From Laceyella sacchari (GTDB taxonomy: Bacteria > Bacillota > Bacilli > Thermoactinomycetales > Thermoactinomycetaceae), in the NCBI RefSeq assembly GCF_004343255.1, contig NZ_SMDD01000001.1:124001-188000 (forward strand): a stretch of DNA of 64,000 bases. Direction: 5' to 3'. The notes under the pieces are model-generated. The model was given only the letters and a program-made list of their open reading frames with translations, was not told the DNA's origin and made no database searches. The first letter of the stretch is position 1, and each line of letters begins with the position of its first letter. The translations under genes were made by a program, and so were the position numbers. This document shows, one piece after another, positions 16,646 through 25,691 of the stretch.

Positions 16646-16963
16646 TCAAGTGAGTGAGGCGACATAATAGGAAGAACCCGTCATGCGCAACAACTCGTTT
16701 TTGTCTGGGCCTTCGTAAATCGAGTCAAGAATATGTTTGAGCACAAGGTAAGCGGACAAGGGCTCAGCGAGGTAATTTTCCATATAGAAACGGCGTGTCT
16801 CCGGGCATAAGATGAACGCACGCAAGTCTTCCAATTGCTTTACCCGGTTTTTGATCACTTCCAAAATGTCCGGCCGATCTGCGAACAGCTCGCCTTCGCG
16901 CCATGTCAGGGTGATATGGTCAAACAGCCAGCCTTTGACAGTGAATTCTCTTCTATGTTTCAT
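16646..16963 (-). CDS. Hypothetical protein, 105 residues
   Basis: I do not recognise this protein. It is soluble, mixed alpha/beta by composition, and starts MKHRREFTVKGWLFDHITLTWREGEL. AGGAGGAAGCC precedes ATG 16963 and a terminator follows the stop, which supports it as a real single-gene unit. No Cys pairs or membrane segment are seen. Confidence 0.72.
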   Translation of the reverse strand: MKHRREFTVKGWLFDHITLTWREGELFADRPDILEVIKNRVKQLEDLRAFILCPETRRFYMENYLAEPLSAYLVLKHILDSIYEGPDKNELLRMTGSSYYVASLT

Positions 16964-17129
16964 GGCTTCCTCCTTTTTCCCGATTGCTTTAGCGACCTAT
17001 TATCCTATACGGCGTTAAGGAGGACATTCCTGCTATAGATAACGAAGAAATACTATTGAATCAAGAAATAATATTCGGATAAGTGCGAGGTCAGGGTTTT
17101 ATGGCGTTTAGGGCGCGAAGGCGGTATAC

Positions 17130-18416
17130 TTATCTTTTTTTGACCACTTGGAACTGATCACCGATCAAGAGCCAGTTTTGGGGGAAGGCAAGACCGAGCC
17201 GCCAATAGCTTATGCCACGAAGCCCGAGCTCTTTGACTAAATTGATTTTGGCCTGGATGGAGCGGGCGTCTTCAAACCAGACGGTATGCCGGTTGCCATC
17301 ATCGTCGACATAATTGAAGTGGGGTGCTTGCGCGACAGGGTCATACTGAATCTCTACGTTTTCCCTGGCGGCGATGGCGATGGCTTGTTGTGGGCTCAAG
17401 CCCCTGGCAGGCGGATTGCCTGGGCGATATGGCAAGGTCCAATCATAGCCGTATAGATTTTGACCCAAAGAGATTTTGTTAGCAGGCATTTCGCTTAAAG
17501 CGTAATCAACCACCCTGCGAACTTCATTGATGGGGGAAACCGCCATAGGAGGGCCACCACTGTATCCCCATTCGTAGGTCATCAGCACCACAAAGTCGGC
17601 AACGCGGCCATGAAAGCGATAATCATGGGCTTCATACCATTGCCCGCGTTGACCTCTGCTGGTCTTGGGAGCGAGTGCCGTCGAAACCGTAAAGCCCAGC
17701 GGGCGCAGGCGGTTGACTGCTTTTTCAAGAAAGCGGTTGTATGGCTCGCGATCAGGGGGAGGAAGAAATTCAAAGTCGAAGTGGATGTCACTGTATCCCA
17801 CGCGGTTAGCTGTTTCGACGATGTTGTCCAATAACCGATCCTGCACATCGGTGTTGTTCATGATGATGTGCCCAATCTCCTCGCTGAATTGATCTTCTTC
17901 TTGGTTGCTTATCACCATTGCCAATGCGACGCGGTTGCGGCGGGCGATGGCAGGCAGTTGGTTTGTTTCCGGGGCTTGTAGCGAGCCATCCCGCCGAACG
18001 CGGTAACTGGCGACAGAAAGGTAGGTCAGGTATGGAGAGACTTGTTCCGTCTCCCGGCGGAGTGCTTCGCTCAATTGGGTGTCTGGCTCAATGTAAGCGT
18101 TTATTTCGGCTGGTCGTTTGGCTGCTGGTGGGATGTAAAGCCGCATACCGATACGCAAAGGGGTTTGCGGGGACAAACGATTGATTTGAGCCAGCCTGAA
18201 TGGGGGTACACCGAAGCGTCTGCCGATCTTGTAAAGGGTGTCCCCTCGCTGTACCCAATAATATTGCCCTGAAATGGGAATAACCATCGCTTGCCCAGGT
18301 ACCAGATCTTGCGGATTGGGCAAGCGATTGGCCTGTTCGATCACATCCGCCGAAAGGGAATAAGCTTCGGCGATGCCAGGCAGTGTTTGTCCCCTGGCCA
18401 CGACATGGATTTGCAT
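17130..18416 (-). CDS. Spore peptidoglycan hydrolase, LysM-LysM-GH18 (SleL/YaaH type)
   Basis: YaaH/SleL-type proteins are spore-associated N-acetylglucosaminidases that act on cortex fragments during germination. Two LysM domains lie at about residues 2-48 (HVVARGQTLPGIAEAYSL) and 52-98 (YWVQRGDTLYKIGRRFGV), followed by a GH18 barrel with the catalytic motif in YSDIHFDFEFL, where the acidic residue is kept, and MTYEWGYSGGPPMAVSP and a C-terminal GISYWRLG. ATG 18416 follows AAAGGAG at 8 bases; no signal peptide is present, as in SleL. It is divergent from glycerate kinase, with 85 bp between them. Confidence 0.9.
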   Translation of the reverse strand: MQIHVVARGQTLPGIAEAYSLSADVIEQANRLPNPQDLVPGQAMVIPISGQYYWVQRGDTLYKIGRRFGVPPFRLAQINRLSPQTPLRIGMRLYIPPAAKRPAEINAYIEPDTQLSEALRRETEQVSPYLTYLSVASYRVRRDGSLQAPETNQLPAIARRNRVALAMVISNQEEDQFSEEIGHIIMNNTDVQDRLLDNIVETANRVGYSDIHFDFEFLPPPDREPYNRFLEKAVNRLRPLGFTVSTALAPKTSRGQRGQWYEAHDYRFHGRVADFVVLMTYEWGYSGGPPMAVSPINEVRRVVDYALSEMPANKISLGQNLYGYDWTLPYRPGNPPARGLSPQQAIAIAARENVEIQYDPVAQAPHFNYVDDDGNRHTVWFEDARSIQAKINLVKELGLRGISYWRLGLAFPQNWLLIGDQFQVVKKR

Positions 18417-18501
18417 GGTGAAAACTCCTTTCGCCGCAAACATTTCTTGTTTCATATGTATGAGACGGCAGATCAATTATTCAGATGGGAGAGATTTCGT
18501 G

Positions 18502-19644
18502 ATGAGAGTTTTACTTGCTCCTGATTCGTTTAAAGGTTCTTTGGCCAGTGTGGAAGCGGTACGAGTGATGGACAGGGGATTGCGGCATGTTTTTCCCGAT
18601 GTGGAGACGGTGCCTTTTCCCATGGCGGACGGGGGAGAAGGGACGGTTCGTGCGCTGCGGGAGATCATTGGCGGCCAGGATACCAATGTCTCTGTTACTG
18701 ATCCCCTGGGTCGAAAGCGGTGGGCTTCGTATCTGTGGGTGGCCCAACAGCGGTTGGCTGTCATCGAGACGGCATCCGCTTCCGGCTTGCCGCTTCTTGC
18801 CGAACAGGAGCGTGATCCGGCGCGAGCGTCCAGCTACGGAACAGGATTGTTGATTCGGCATGCGTTGGATCAAGGCGCAGATACGCTGATCCTGGGCTTG
18901 GGCGGCAGTGCTACCGTGGATGGGGGAATGGGGTTATTGAGGGCGTTGGGGGCGCGTTTCACAGACTCGAAGGGAGAAGAGCTCATGGGTGATGGCGCTT
19001 CGTTGTTGCGGGTGGCACAGGCGGATTTGGCAGGGCTTGATCCCCGGCTCAGACGAGTTGATGTGATTTTGGCGACCGATGTGGAAAATCCGTTGCTTGG
19101 TCCCGAGGGAGCGGTGTCAGTCTTTGGGCCACAAAAGGGAATGCAGAGCAGAGATATCCCTGCTTATGAAGCGGGGATGAGCCGCTACGCCGAAGTGATG
19201 AGGCGGGTGACAGGCAGGGATGAGCGGTACGCACCGGGGAGTGGAGCGGCAGGCGGGATTGGATTCGGTTTGTTGTCTTGTTTGGGATGCCGGAGGAAAA
19301 GTGGGTTTGATTTGATTGCTTCGCAGGGCGGACTCATGGAGAAAATGGCCGAGGTGGATCTTGTTTTCACTGGGGAAGGGTGCTTTGACAGCCAATCTTT
19401 CTATGGCAAAGTGCCCGTCAGCATCGGGCGAATGGCTAAACGGCTGGACGTACCTGTTATTGCCTTTGCTGGCCGAATCGAAGGGGAGCAGGTGACTCTG
19501 CCGGATGCGGGTATCTCATTGTTGGTCCCCATCGTGGATCAGCCGATGTCATTGGCAGAGGCGCTCGACCAAGCTGAACCGTTATTGGAAAAGGCAGTGT
19601 GGCGGGTGGCTACAGCGATCAAGCTGGGAAGAGGGTGGGATTAA
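18502..19644 (+). CDS. glxK: Glycerate kinase (GarK/GlxK family)
   Basis: Glycerate kinase phosphorylates D-glycerate with ATP, feeding glycolysis. The 380-residue protein starts MRVLLAPDSFKGSLASVEA, with PMADGGEGTV, SSYGTGLLIRHAL, LGLGGSATVDGGMGLLRALGA, PGSGAAGGIGFGL and DLVFTGEGCFDSQSFYGKVP, all hallmarks of the family. GGGAGAGATTTC precedes ATG 18502; GTG at 18499 is a near alternative. It appears to be a single gene. Confidence 0.94.
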   Translation: MRVLLAPDSFKGSLASVEAVRVMDRGLRHVFPDVETVPFPMADGGEGTVRALREIIGGQDTNVSVTDPLGRKRWASYLWVAQQRLAVIETASASGLPLLAEQERDPARASSYGTGLLIRHALDQGADTLILGLGGSATVDGGMGLLRALGARFTDSKGEELMGDGASLLRVAQADLAGLDPRLRRVDVILATDVENPLLGPEGAVSVFGPQKGMQSRDIPAYEAGMSRYAEVMRRVTGRDERYAPGSGAAGGIGFGLLSCLGCRRKSGFDLIASQGGLMEKMAEVDLVFTGEGCFDSQSFYGKVPVSIGRMAKRLDVPVIAFAGRIEGEQVTLPDAGISLLVPIVDQPMSLAEALDQAEPLLEKAVWRVATAIKLGRGWD

Positions 19645-19740
19645 CAATCTATTAGATATATATAAAAGATATATTGAATATTTTAATGATGAGAGATATG
19701 ATATTTCTTGTTGTACACATTTAGCGAAGGGGTTCATCAC

Positions 19741-20379
19741 ATGAAAAGAATAGCCATTGTTCTTGTTATTAGTTTATTGTCACTGGTAGGTTGTTCAATC
19801 ATGGACCAAGCTGACGCTGAAAAAGTGGTGCTGGAAATCAGCAAACTCGTTGATAAAGGTAACGCTATTAACAACCGCTTGGCTGCCACTGTTGACAATG
19901 TAGCGATGGACACGGCCGTCAACACGTTGAATATCAGCTTACAAAAGGGAAATGTGGATAAAGAGGCGCTGAATAAAGTATTGGAGTTGACGAAAAAACA
20001 AAAGGAAAGCTCTGAAAAGGAGCGCAAAGGCTTGCAGGAGATCAAGGCGCAAATTCCGGCAGTTCAAGCCAAAACAGCCAACTTGTCTGAGAACCGCAAA
20101 AAAATGGCTGACCAAACATTGGCTGATTTGCAAACCTTGACAGAGAACGAGCTCAAATTGAAAGACATCGAGATCGAAATGTTTGAGCTGAACCTGAAGT
20201 ACTATGAGGCGATTGGTCAAGGCAAAGAACCTGCCGAAGACAACTATGAACAATTGGAAGGCGAAAGCAAGAAATTGGAGTCCCAAGTGAATAGCGATCT
20301 GAAGAAATTTAATGATTCTTGGAACGCGTTCCACAAAGATGTGCGCGGCACAGATACAAAAGCACCGATTGGTGGATAA
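19741..20379 (+). CDS. YkyA-family cell-wall-binding lipoprotein
   Basis: A 212-residue lipoprotein with lipobox LSLVGC (Cys at about residue 18). The mature part is almost entirely charged alpha-helix (long coiled coil, residues 25-200), as in the YkyA family of Bacillales, whose function is unknown but suspected to involve the wall. GCGAAGGGG precedes ATG 19741. It is followed by a clear terminator and is probably monocistronic. Confidence 0.87.
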   Translation: MKRIAIVLVISLLSLVGCSIMDQADAEKVVLEISKLVDKGNAINNRLAATVDNVAMDTAVNTLNISLQKGNVDKEALNKVLELTKKQKESSEKERKGLQEIKAQIPAVQAKTANLSENRKKMADQTLADLQTLTENELKLKDIEIEMFELNLKYYEAIGQGKEPAEDNYEQLEGESKKLESQVNSDLKKFNDSWNAFHKDVRGTDTKAPIGG

Positions 20380-20394
20380 TTTGTCAATCTCATG

Positions 20395-20426
20395 CCAACC
20401 CTTGACAATAAATGGGTTGGTTTTTT
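20395..20426 (+). terminator. Terminator of the YkyA-like gene
   Basis: Stem CCAACCC/GGGTTGG followed by six T. Confidence 0.9.
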
Positions 20427-20630
20427 CTATGGGAAAAATGGAATACATTTTCCTTGCAGTATGATATGATGAGTATTCATTCTTACATTTCTTCAAACGG
20501 CTCATCTGCTGAATGAAGATGTCAGGGATGGTTATCGATATTTTATTTGGAAATCACGCTTAATGAGACATCAGCTCCATCAATCGAATGGGGTGGATGA
20601 TTTCGGTGATGGAAGCTGAAAGGGGCTTTA

Positions 20631-22109
20631 TTGATATTGAAAACATTTCATGACTTCGGGCTTAGCCCGGATGTGTTAAAAGCGGTCGCGGGAATGGGCT
20701 TTAACCAGCCGACTCCGATCCAAGAAAAAACGATTCCGCTCGCATTGGATGGCCAAGATGTATTGGGCCAGGCGCAGACTGGGACGGGGAAGACAGCGGC
20801 ATTCGGCATCCCGCTCGTGGAGAAGATTTCCCTCGATTCGGATGGGATTCAAGGTCTGGTCATCACGCCGACCCGTGAGCTGGCGATGCAAGTGGCTGCG
20901 GCGCTGCACCGGTTGGGCAAGGTCAAGCGGGTGCGGACATTGGCAGTGTACGGAGGTCAGGAGATTGAAAAGCAAATTCGCTCTTTGAAGAAACGTCCGC
21001 ACATTGTCGTGGGTACGCCAGGACGATTGCAGGATCATTTGCGCCGGCGAACCATCCGTTTGAGCGATCTTCGGATGGTGGCGATTGACGAAGCAGACGA
21101 AATGTTGCAGATGGGCTTTATCGAGGAGATTGAATCGATTTTGGCACAAGCGCCTGCCATCAGGCAAACGTTGTTATTCTCAGCGACAATGCCACCGGCG
21201 GTCAAAACGTTGGCAGAGAAATTTATGATCCAACCGGTTCATGTTAAAGTAAAAGCCAAAGAAGAGACGATTCCGAGCATTGAACAATACTACATTGAAT
21301 TGCACCCAAAACAGAAGTTTGATGCCCTTTGCCGGTTGATCGAAACGCAAGCACCGGAATTGGCGATGATCTTTGCGCGCACTAAAAAACGGGTGGATGA
21401 GATAGCGGAAGGGCTAACCAAGCGTGGATACCATGCTGAAGGATTGCACGGTGACCTTTCGCAAGCGCGCCGGACAGCCGTCATGCAACGATTTAAACAA
21501 GGGATGATCTCCATTCTTGTGGCTACGGATGTGGCGGCCCGCGGATTGGATATCAGCGGTGTGACCCATGTCTACAACTTTGACATCCCACAGGAAGCGG
21601 AAAACTATATACACCGGATCGGCCGTACCGGCAGAGCAGGGAAATCGGGTGTGGCGACCACCTTTGTCACCCGCCGTGAAATGGATCATCTGCGGATGAT
21701 CGAACAGGTGATTCGCCGCAAAATGACACGAGCGGAAATTCCGACTATCAAAGACGCGTTGCGGGAACAGCAGCGCATCGCTGTCGAGCAGTTAGCAAAA
21801 GTGGTTGATGGGCAAACGGACAGCGATTATGCTGTATGGGCCAACCACTTGCTTGATAAGCACGATCCCGTGACGGTCGTTGCCGCGGCACTGAAACTGC
21901 TGACCAAAGAGCCCAACACCACGCCTGTGCAAATCTCGGAGGATGGTGGCGGCTTCTTCCCCAAAAAGAAAGGGATCAGAGGAAGAGGCGGCTCGCGTAG
22001 AGGTGACTGGAGCAAAGGCAAACCCCATCGCCAGAATCGCTCTGCCGGCAAAGGTAAGCCGTTTGTAACCAACAAAAAAAAGGGTAAAAACCATCATGTT
22101 GATGTGTGA
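20631..22109 (+). CDS. cshA: DEAD-box RNA helicase, CshA-like
   Basis: CshA unwinds RNA in ribosome assembly, cold adaptation and the RNA degradosome. The 492-residue protein has the Q motif (GFNQPTPIQ), AQTGTGKT, PTRELAMQ, TPGRLQDHL, DEAD (IDEADEML), SAT, ATDVAARGLDI and HRIGRTGRAGK, then a basic Gly/Lys/Arg-rich tail for RNA binding. The start is TTG 20631 or TTG 20637; AAAGGGG (20619-20625) fits either. The 200-bp region before it (20427-20630) has no gene and may be a long leader, as is usual for cold-shock helicases. Confidence 0.93.
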   Translation: MILKTFHDFGLSPDVLKAVAGMGFNQPTPIQEKTIPLALDGQDVLGQAQTGTGKTAAFGIPLVEKISLDSDGIQGLVITPTRELAMQVAAALHRLGKVKRVRTLAVYGGQEIEKQIRSLKKRPHIVVGTPGRLQDHLRRRTIRLSDLRMVAIDEADEMLQMGFIEEIESILAQAPAIRQTLLFSATMPPAVKTLAEKFMIQPVHVKVKAKEETIPSIEQYYIELHPKQKFDALCRLIETQAPELAMIFARTKKRVDEIAEGLTKRGYHAEGLHGDLSQARRTAVMQRFKQGMISILVATDVAARGLDISGVTHVYNFDIPQEAENYIHRIGRTGRAGKSGVATTFVTRREMDHLRMIEQVIRRKMTRAEIPTIKDALREQQRIAVEQLAKVVDGQTDSDYAVWANHLLDKHDPVTVVAAALKLLTKEPNTTPVQISEDGGGFFPKKKGIRGRGGSRRGDWSKGKPHRQNRSAGKGKPFVTNKKKGKNHHVDV

Positions 22110-22111
22110 AG

Positions 22112-22142
22112 AAACCGCCGCCCCATACGGGTGGCGGTTTTT
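22112..22142 (+). terminator. Terminator of cshA
   Basis: Stem AAACCGCC/GGCGGTTT followed by TT, three bases after the stop. Confidence 0.82.
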
Positions 22143-22230
22143 CAATCCCCTCTGTTTGCCATTGACCCGGTCAAACGTCAAGATGTAGCATTAGCAGTGT
22201 GATATAAACAAAGAAACGGGGAGCGGACGG

Positions 22231-23160
22231 ATGACGATGGGACAGATTCCGGCATATCCAGAGTGGTCTTGGTCGCAATCACGGCACCATCTGTTGACGG
22301 AGTGCAAGCGTAAGTATTACTACCACTACTACGGTTCCTATCCGGGTTGGCTGGCGGAGGCCTCCGATGAAGCGAAACGTTTATATCGGCTGAAACAATT
22401 GCGTACATTGAACCTTGTGTTCGGTGAAGTGATGCACCGCCTGGCTCATGTGGCCTTGCAGCGTTGGGAGCGGGAACGTGCTTTGCCGGGGGAGGAGGAA
22501 TTGCAACATATCGCGCGCATGTTGTTAAACCAAGCCGTGCGGGATTCGCGGGACCCGGTGGAATGGTGGGAAATGCCAACGCGGCGGACCATGTTGCATG
22601 AACTTTATTATGGAGGGACGCTCCCGGCGGTATTGATTGCCGAATTGAAAGAGAGGTTGCCGCTGTGCATCCGCCATCTTTTGCAAAGCACCAGCCTGCG
22701 TGAGCGTTGTGACTCTGCTACCGCGGAAACAGTAGAGGCAGAACATTTGAGCAAGTGGATTTTGGAAGAGACGAAGGTGTACGTCAAAGTGGATTGGATT
22801 TATCGGGTTGGGGAGAAATGGGTGGTCGTCGATTGGAAGACGGGTGAAAAAGAGGATGCCCATGCTACGCAACTCAAGTGGTATGGGTTGTATCTGCACC
22901 AATGCTACCATGTTCCTTTGTCACAGATCGAATTACGCGCTGAATACTTGTTGACGGGGGAGTGCGAACAGTTTGGTATCACTGAGCAAGATATGGATGA
23001 GGCCTTAGGGCGGATGCATGCCAGTGTGCGAGAGATGAGAGAGTTATTGGCTGATCCAGATCGGAACGCCCCTTTGCCGGAGGAGGCTTTCCCCCCCACT
23101 TCTGACGAGCAGACGTGCCAGTGGTGCAATTTTCAAGAAGTTTGTCGTGCACGCCGATGA
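22231..23160 (+). CDS. PD-(D/E)XK nuclease-family protein with Fe-S staple
   Basis: A 309-residue protein of the RecB/Cas4/AddB-type nuclease superfamily. The core is seen as VKVDWIYRVGEKWVVVDWKTGEKED (Asp, then D-x-K) with a helical QLKWYGLYLHQ after it (the QxxxY motif). One Cys near residue 25 (TECKRKYYYHYYG) and three near the end (CQWCNFQEVC) form the four-Cys iron-sulfur staple of AddB and Cas4. GGGGAGCGG precedes ATG 22231. No helicase, cas or addAB gene is adjacent, so its partner is unknown. DNA repair or processing is the likely area. Confidence 0.85.
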   Translation: MTMGQIPAYPEWSWSQSRHHLLTECKRKYYYHYYGSYPGWLAEASDEAKRLYRLKQLRTLNLVFGEVMHRLAHVALQRWERERALPGEEELQHIARMLLNQAVRDSRDPVEWWEMPTRRTMLHELYYGGTLPAVLIAELKERLPLCIRHLLQSTSLRERCDSATAETVEAEHLSKWILEETKVYVKVDWIYRVGEKWVVVDWKTGEKEDAHATQLKWYGLYLHQCYHVPLSQIELRAEYLLTGECEQFGITEQDMDEALGRMHASVREMRELLADPDRNAPLPEEAFPPTSDEQTCQWCNFQEVCRARR

Positions 23161-23241
23161 AAGCACTTTGTTGTCATGATGGTAAGGGAAGAATGGTTTG
23201 CGCTATATTTACTCAAATTGTTAATTCCGGAAGATGAAATA

Positions 23242-23277
23242 GCCGAAAGAGGAGAAAAGGCCTCCTTTTTCGGCTAT
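23242..23277 (-). terminator. Hairpin after the acyl-CoA ligase gene
   Basis: AGCCGAAA/TTTCGGCT with an inner GGAG/CTCC stem ends 4 bases from the gene's stop; the following T run on the minus strand is weak. Confidence 0.6.
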
Positions 23278-23280
23278 GCT

Positions 23281-24780
23281 TTATTCTTGCCGTGCTTGTT
23301 TGCGCAACACATATTTCAATACTTTGCCCATGCCGTTTTTGGGTAATTGATCGATAAATTGCACTTGGGTGAGTTTGTATTTGGCTAAACGGGAGTGGCA
23401 ATGCTCGAGGACATCGGTTTCGGTGAGATCTGACTCAGGCGCTTTTACCACATAAGCCCGGGCAAGCTCGCTCCAAACCGGGTCTGGCACCCCGATTACC
23501 GCTACTTCTACCACGCCATCGAGCTGATGAATAACGGCTTCCACTTCCGCGGGAAACACTTTTTCTCCGCTTGTCGCGATCATGTCTTTATACCGATCAA
23601 CAATGTACAAATATCCTTCCTCATCGATCTTGCCTGCGTCTCCGGTGTGAAACCATCCATTTTTTAGGGCGTTGCGGGTTGCTTCAAAGTCGTTCCAATA
23701 TCCATTGAACACAAAAGGGCCTTTTACCACGATCTCACCGATTTGGCCTGGCGGTAGCTCTTGGTTTGTATCGGGATCGATAATTTTGATTTCGCCCACG
23801 AGAAGTTTGCCGACTGAACCGATGTGATCCATGTCGCGTGATTGCCAAAAAGTCACACCCCCGGTGCATTCGGTTGTCCCATATCCCACATTGAGCGGAT
23901 AACCCAAGGCATCAAATTGTTTAATCAGCGATTCGGGAACGGGAGAGCCGCCGCTGTATATTTCTTTCAATGTTGCGAAGTCCTGGCCGGACTTTAGCAA
24001 GCGAGGCAACATCAGGTGAAGCAGGGATGGCGCTGCGAACAGCGTGTTGATGTTTTCTTTTTCCACCATATCCAATATATAAGCCGGATGGATGTGGGGG
24101 ATGAAGACCAGCGTGGAGGCAAATAGCGGTGCCGCTGAAATTGTGCACACCCCGCTGATGTGAAACAATGGGGATGAGGCTAATTGTCGGTTGCCATAGG
24201 CAGGTTGCGTAGCCAACATGGAGGCCATCGTGGCGTGGTACAGATTGGCGTGAGTGGTACACACCCCTTTCGGTTTGCCGGTTGTGCCGGAAGTAAACGT
24301 GATCACACAAGTTTCTTCCATATCTATCTCTATGTAAGGTTCCGTGTCGGGATAAAAGGTGAAAATTTGCCCAAACGAAGGATCGAGTTCATCGCCAATG
24401 CTGACTTTGATTTTCTTTTCTATATCGGTGGACAGTGAATCAACGATGTTGGAGAACGCCTCGTCATAGAACAGGAAACGGGGCTTGCTTGATTCCACCA
24501 TCCAATCGATTTCTGTCGACGTTAACCGATAGTTGATTGGGACGAGAATGGCCCCCACTTTGGCAATCGCGTAAAACAGTGTGCAAAAAGGGTGGTCAGT
24601 CGCGCATAATACAGCGATGCGCTCCCCTTTTTCCACTCCTTCCGACAACAAGTAGTGGGCCACTTGATTGACACGGTGGTTATATTCACGGTAGGTGATG
24701 CGGGTTTCATTGGAAACCAATGCCTCAAGATTGGGTGAAAAGTTTGCTCTTCTTCTAAGAAATTCCCCCACTGGATACAT
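23281..24780 (-). CDS. AMP-forming acyl-CoA synthetase
   Basis: This enzyme activates a carboxylic acid, probably a fatty acid, to acyl-CoA through an acyl-adenylate. The 499-residue protein has the P-loop TFTSGTTGKPKGV, YGTTECTGG, the adenylate motif GWFHTGDAGKIDEEGYLYIVDRYKDMI, and the catalytic Lys near the end (QLPKNGMGKVLKYVLR). It resembles FadD/LcfB-type ligases of about 500 residues; the acyl specificity cannot be read. It is transcribed alone. The 215-bp region upstream to 24996 is AT-rich and has no gene. Confidence 0.92.
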   Translation of the reverse strand: MYPVGEFLRRRANFSPNLEALVSNETRITYREYNHRVNQVAHYLLSEGVEKGERIAVLCATDHPFCTLFYAIAKVGAILVPINYRLTSTEIDWMVESSKPRFLFYDEAFSNIVDSLSTDIEKKIKVSIGDELDPSFGQIFTFYPDTEPYIEIDMEETCVITFTSGTTGKPKGVCTTHANLYHATMASMLATQPAYGNRQLASSPLFHISGVCTISAAPLFASTLVFIPHIHPAYILDMVEKENINTLFAAPSLLHLMLPRLLKSGQDFATLKEIYSGGSPVPESLIKQFDALGYPLNVGYGTTECTGGVTFWQSRDMDHIGSVGKLLVGEIKIIDPDTNQELPPGQIGEIVVKGPFVFNGYWNDFEATRNALKNGWFHTGDAGKIDEEGYLYIVDRYKDMIATSGEKVFPAEVEAVIHQLDGVVEVAVIGVPDPVWSELARAYVVKAPESDLTETDVLEHCHSRLAKYKLTQVQFIDQLPKNGMGKVLKYVLRKQARQE

Positions 24781-24996
24781 GCAATCACCCCAGTTGATAA
24801 AAATTCAGATTTCACACAATATATATTAAACTAGCAGCTCACAAGTAGCAATCATCAGCGGGTTTCCGATTGTGTTGGTTTTTTCATTAGAGACCTTTGA
24901 TAGAAAGCGATTGTTGGGGGGATTGGGCTCAGTTAAAATTGGGAAAAGGATGCGAGATGTATTCAATTTTTTAAAAAATGAGAGGGAGCGGCGCAA

Positions 24997-25545
24997 ATGA
25001 AAAAGAGAAGTTTGCGCATCTGGCTGGGCACAGCGGTGGTCGTAGTCGGAGTGATTTTGATGGTCGTTTGTTGGCGGGTGCTGACGGCGCAGTACTCAGT
25101 GGCTGGTTTGCATCCCCAAGTGGCCCAGGCCAAGGAGCAATTGATCGAGAATTGCAGGAAACGAGGGATTTACATCCAGATCACAGAAGGGTTCCGCTCA
25201 TTTGCGAAACAAGATCAACTTTATGCCAAAGGCCGGACAAAGCCGGGGAGGGTAGTGACCTATGCTCAAGGGGGCGAGTCCTACCACAATTACGGACTGG
25301 CAGTGGATTTTGCGTTATATGATCCCAAACAGAAGCGTCTAAGTTGGGATGTGGAGAAAGATGGCAATGGGAATGGGGTGCCCGATTGGGAAGAAGTCGT
25401 GCAAGAAGCCAAAGCGCTGGGCTTTGCGTGGGGCGGGGATTGGAAGGGATTTAAGGATTACCCGCATTTGGAAATGACCTTTGGGCAGTCAATCGTCGAA
25501 TTGATGCTTGCCAAGAGATGGAGAGTGTGGATGGGTTGGTGGTAA
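24997..25545 (+). CDS. Membrane-anchored M15 peptidase (CwlK/VanY-like)
   Basis: A 182-residue zinc peptidase likely to cut peptidoglycan stem peptides (L-Ala-D-Glu endopeptidase or D,D-carboxypeptidase). A basic start and one transmembrane segment (about residues 8-28) anchor it outside the cell. The metal ligands are visible as SYHNYGLAVDFAL (His, Asp) and DYPHLEM (His), and EGFRS earlier is typical of M15B/C. GGGAGCGGCGCAA precedes ATG 24997. It lies 146 bp before polC, with separate transcription likely. Confidence 0.88.
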   Translation: MKKRSLRIWLGTAVVVVGVILMVVCWRVLTAQYSVAGLHPQVAQAKEQLIENCRKRGIYIQITEGFRSFAKQDQLYAKGRTKPGRVVTYAQGGESYHNYGLAVDFALYDPKQKRLSWDVEKDGNGNGVPDWEEVVQEAKALGFAWGGDWKGFKDYPHLEMTFGQSIVELMLAKRWRVWMGWW

Positions 25546-25691
25546 GCCCATCCTTCAAGTTTACTCACGGAGGCGGAAAATCTTTGCCTCATATCCTGTT
25601 TTTTCATTTGCCGCTAGCGGTTTTTGATATAGTCGGGACTTCAACTTTTTGGTAAACTCGTCTTTGTAACGAAAAGATCAGGGGTGAGGGG

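Noticed and set aside
20427-20630. Riboswitch upstream of the DEAD-box helicase
   Set aside because: No known aptamer pattern or terminator/antiterminator pair was found; a cold-shock-type leader is enough to explain the gap.
22178-22579. 133-codon minus-strand frame over the nuclease gene start
   Set aside because: Shadow of the plus-strand gene: Pro/Ala/Thr-rich composition and no ribosome site.
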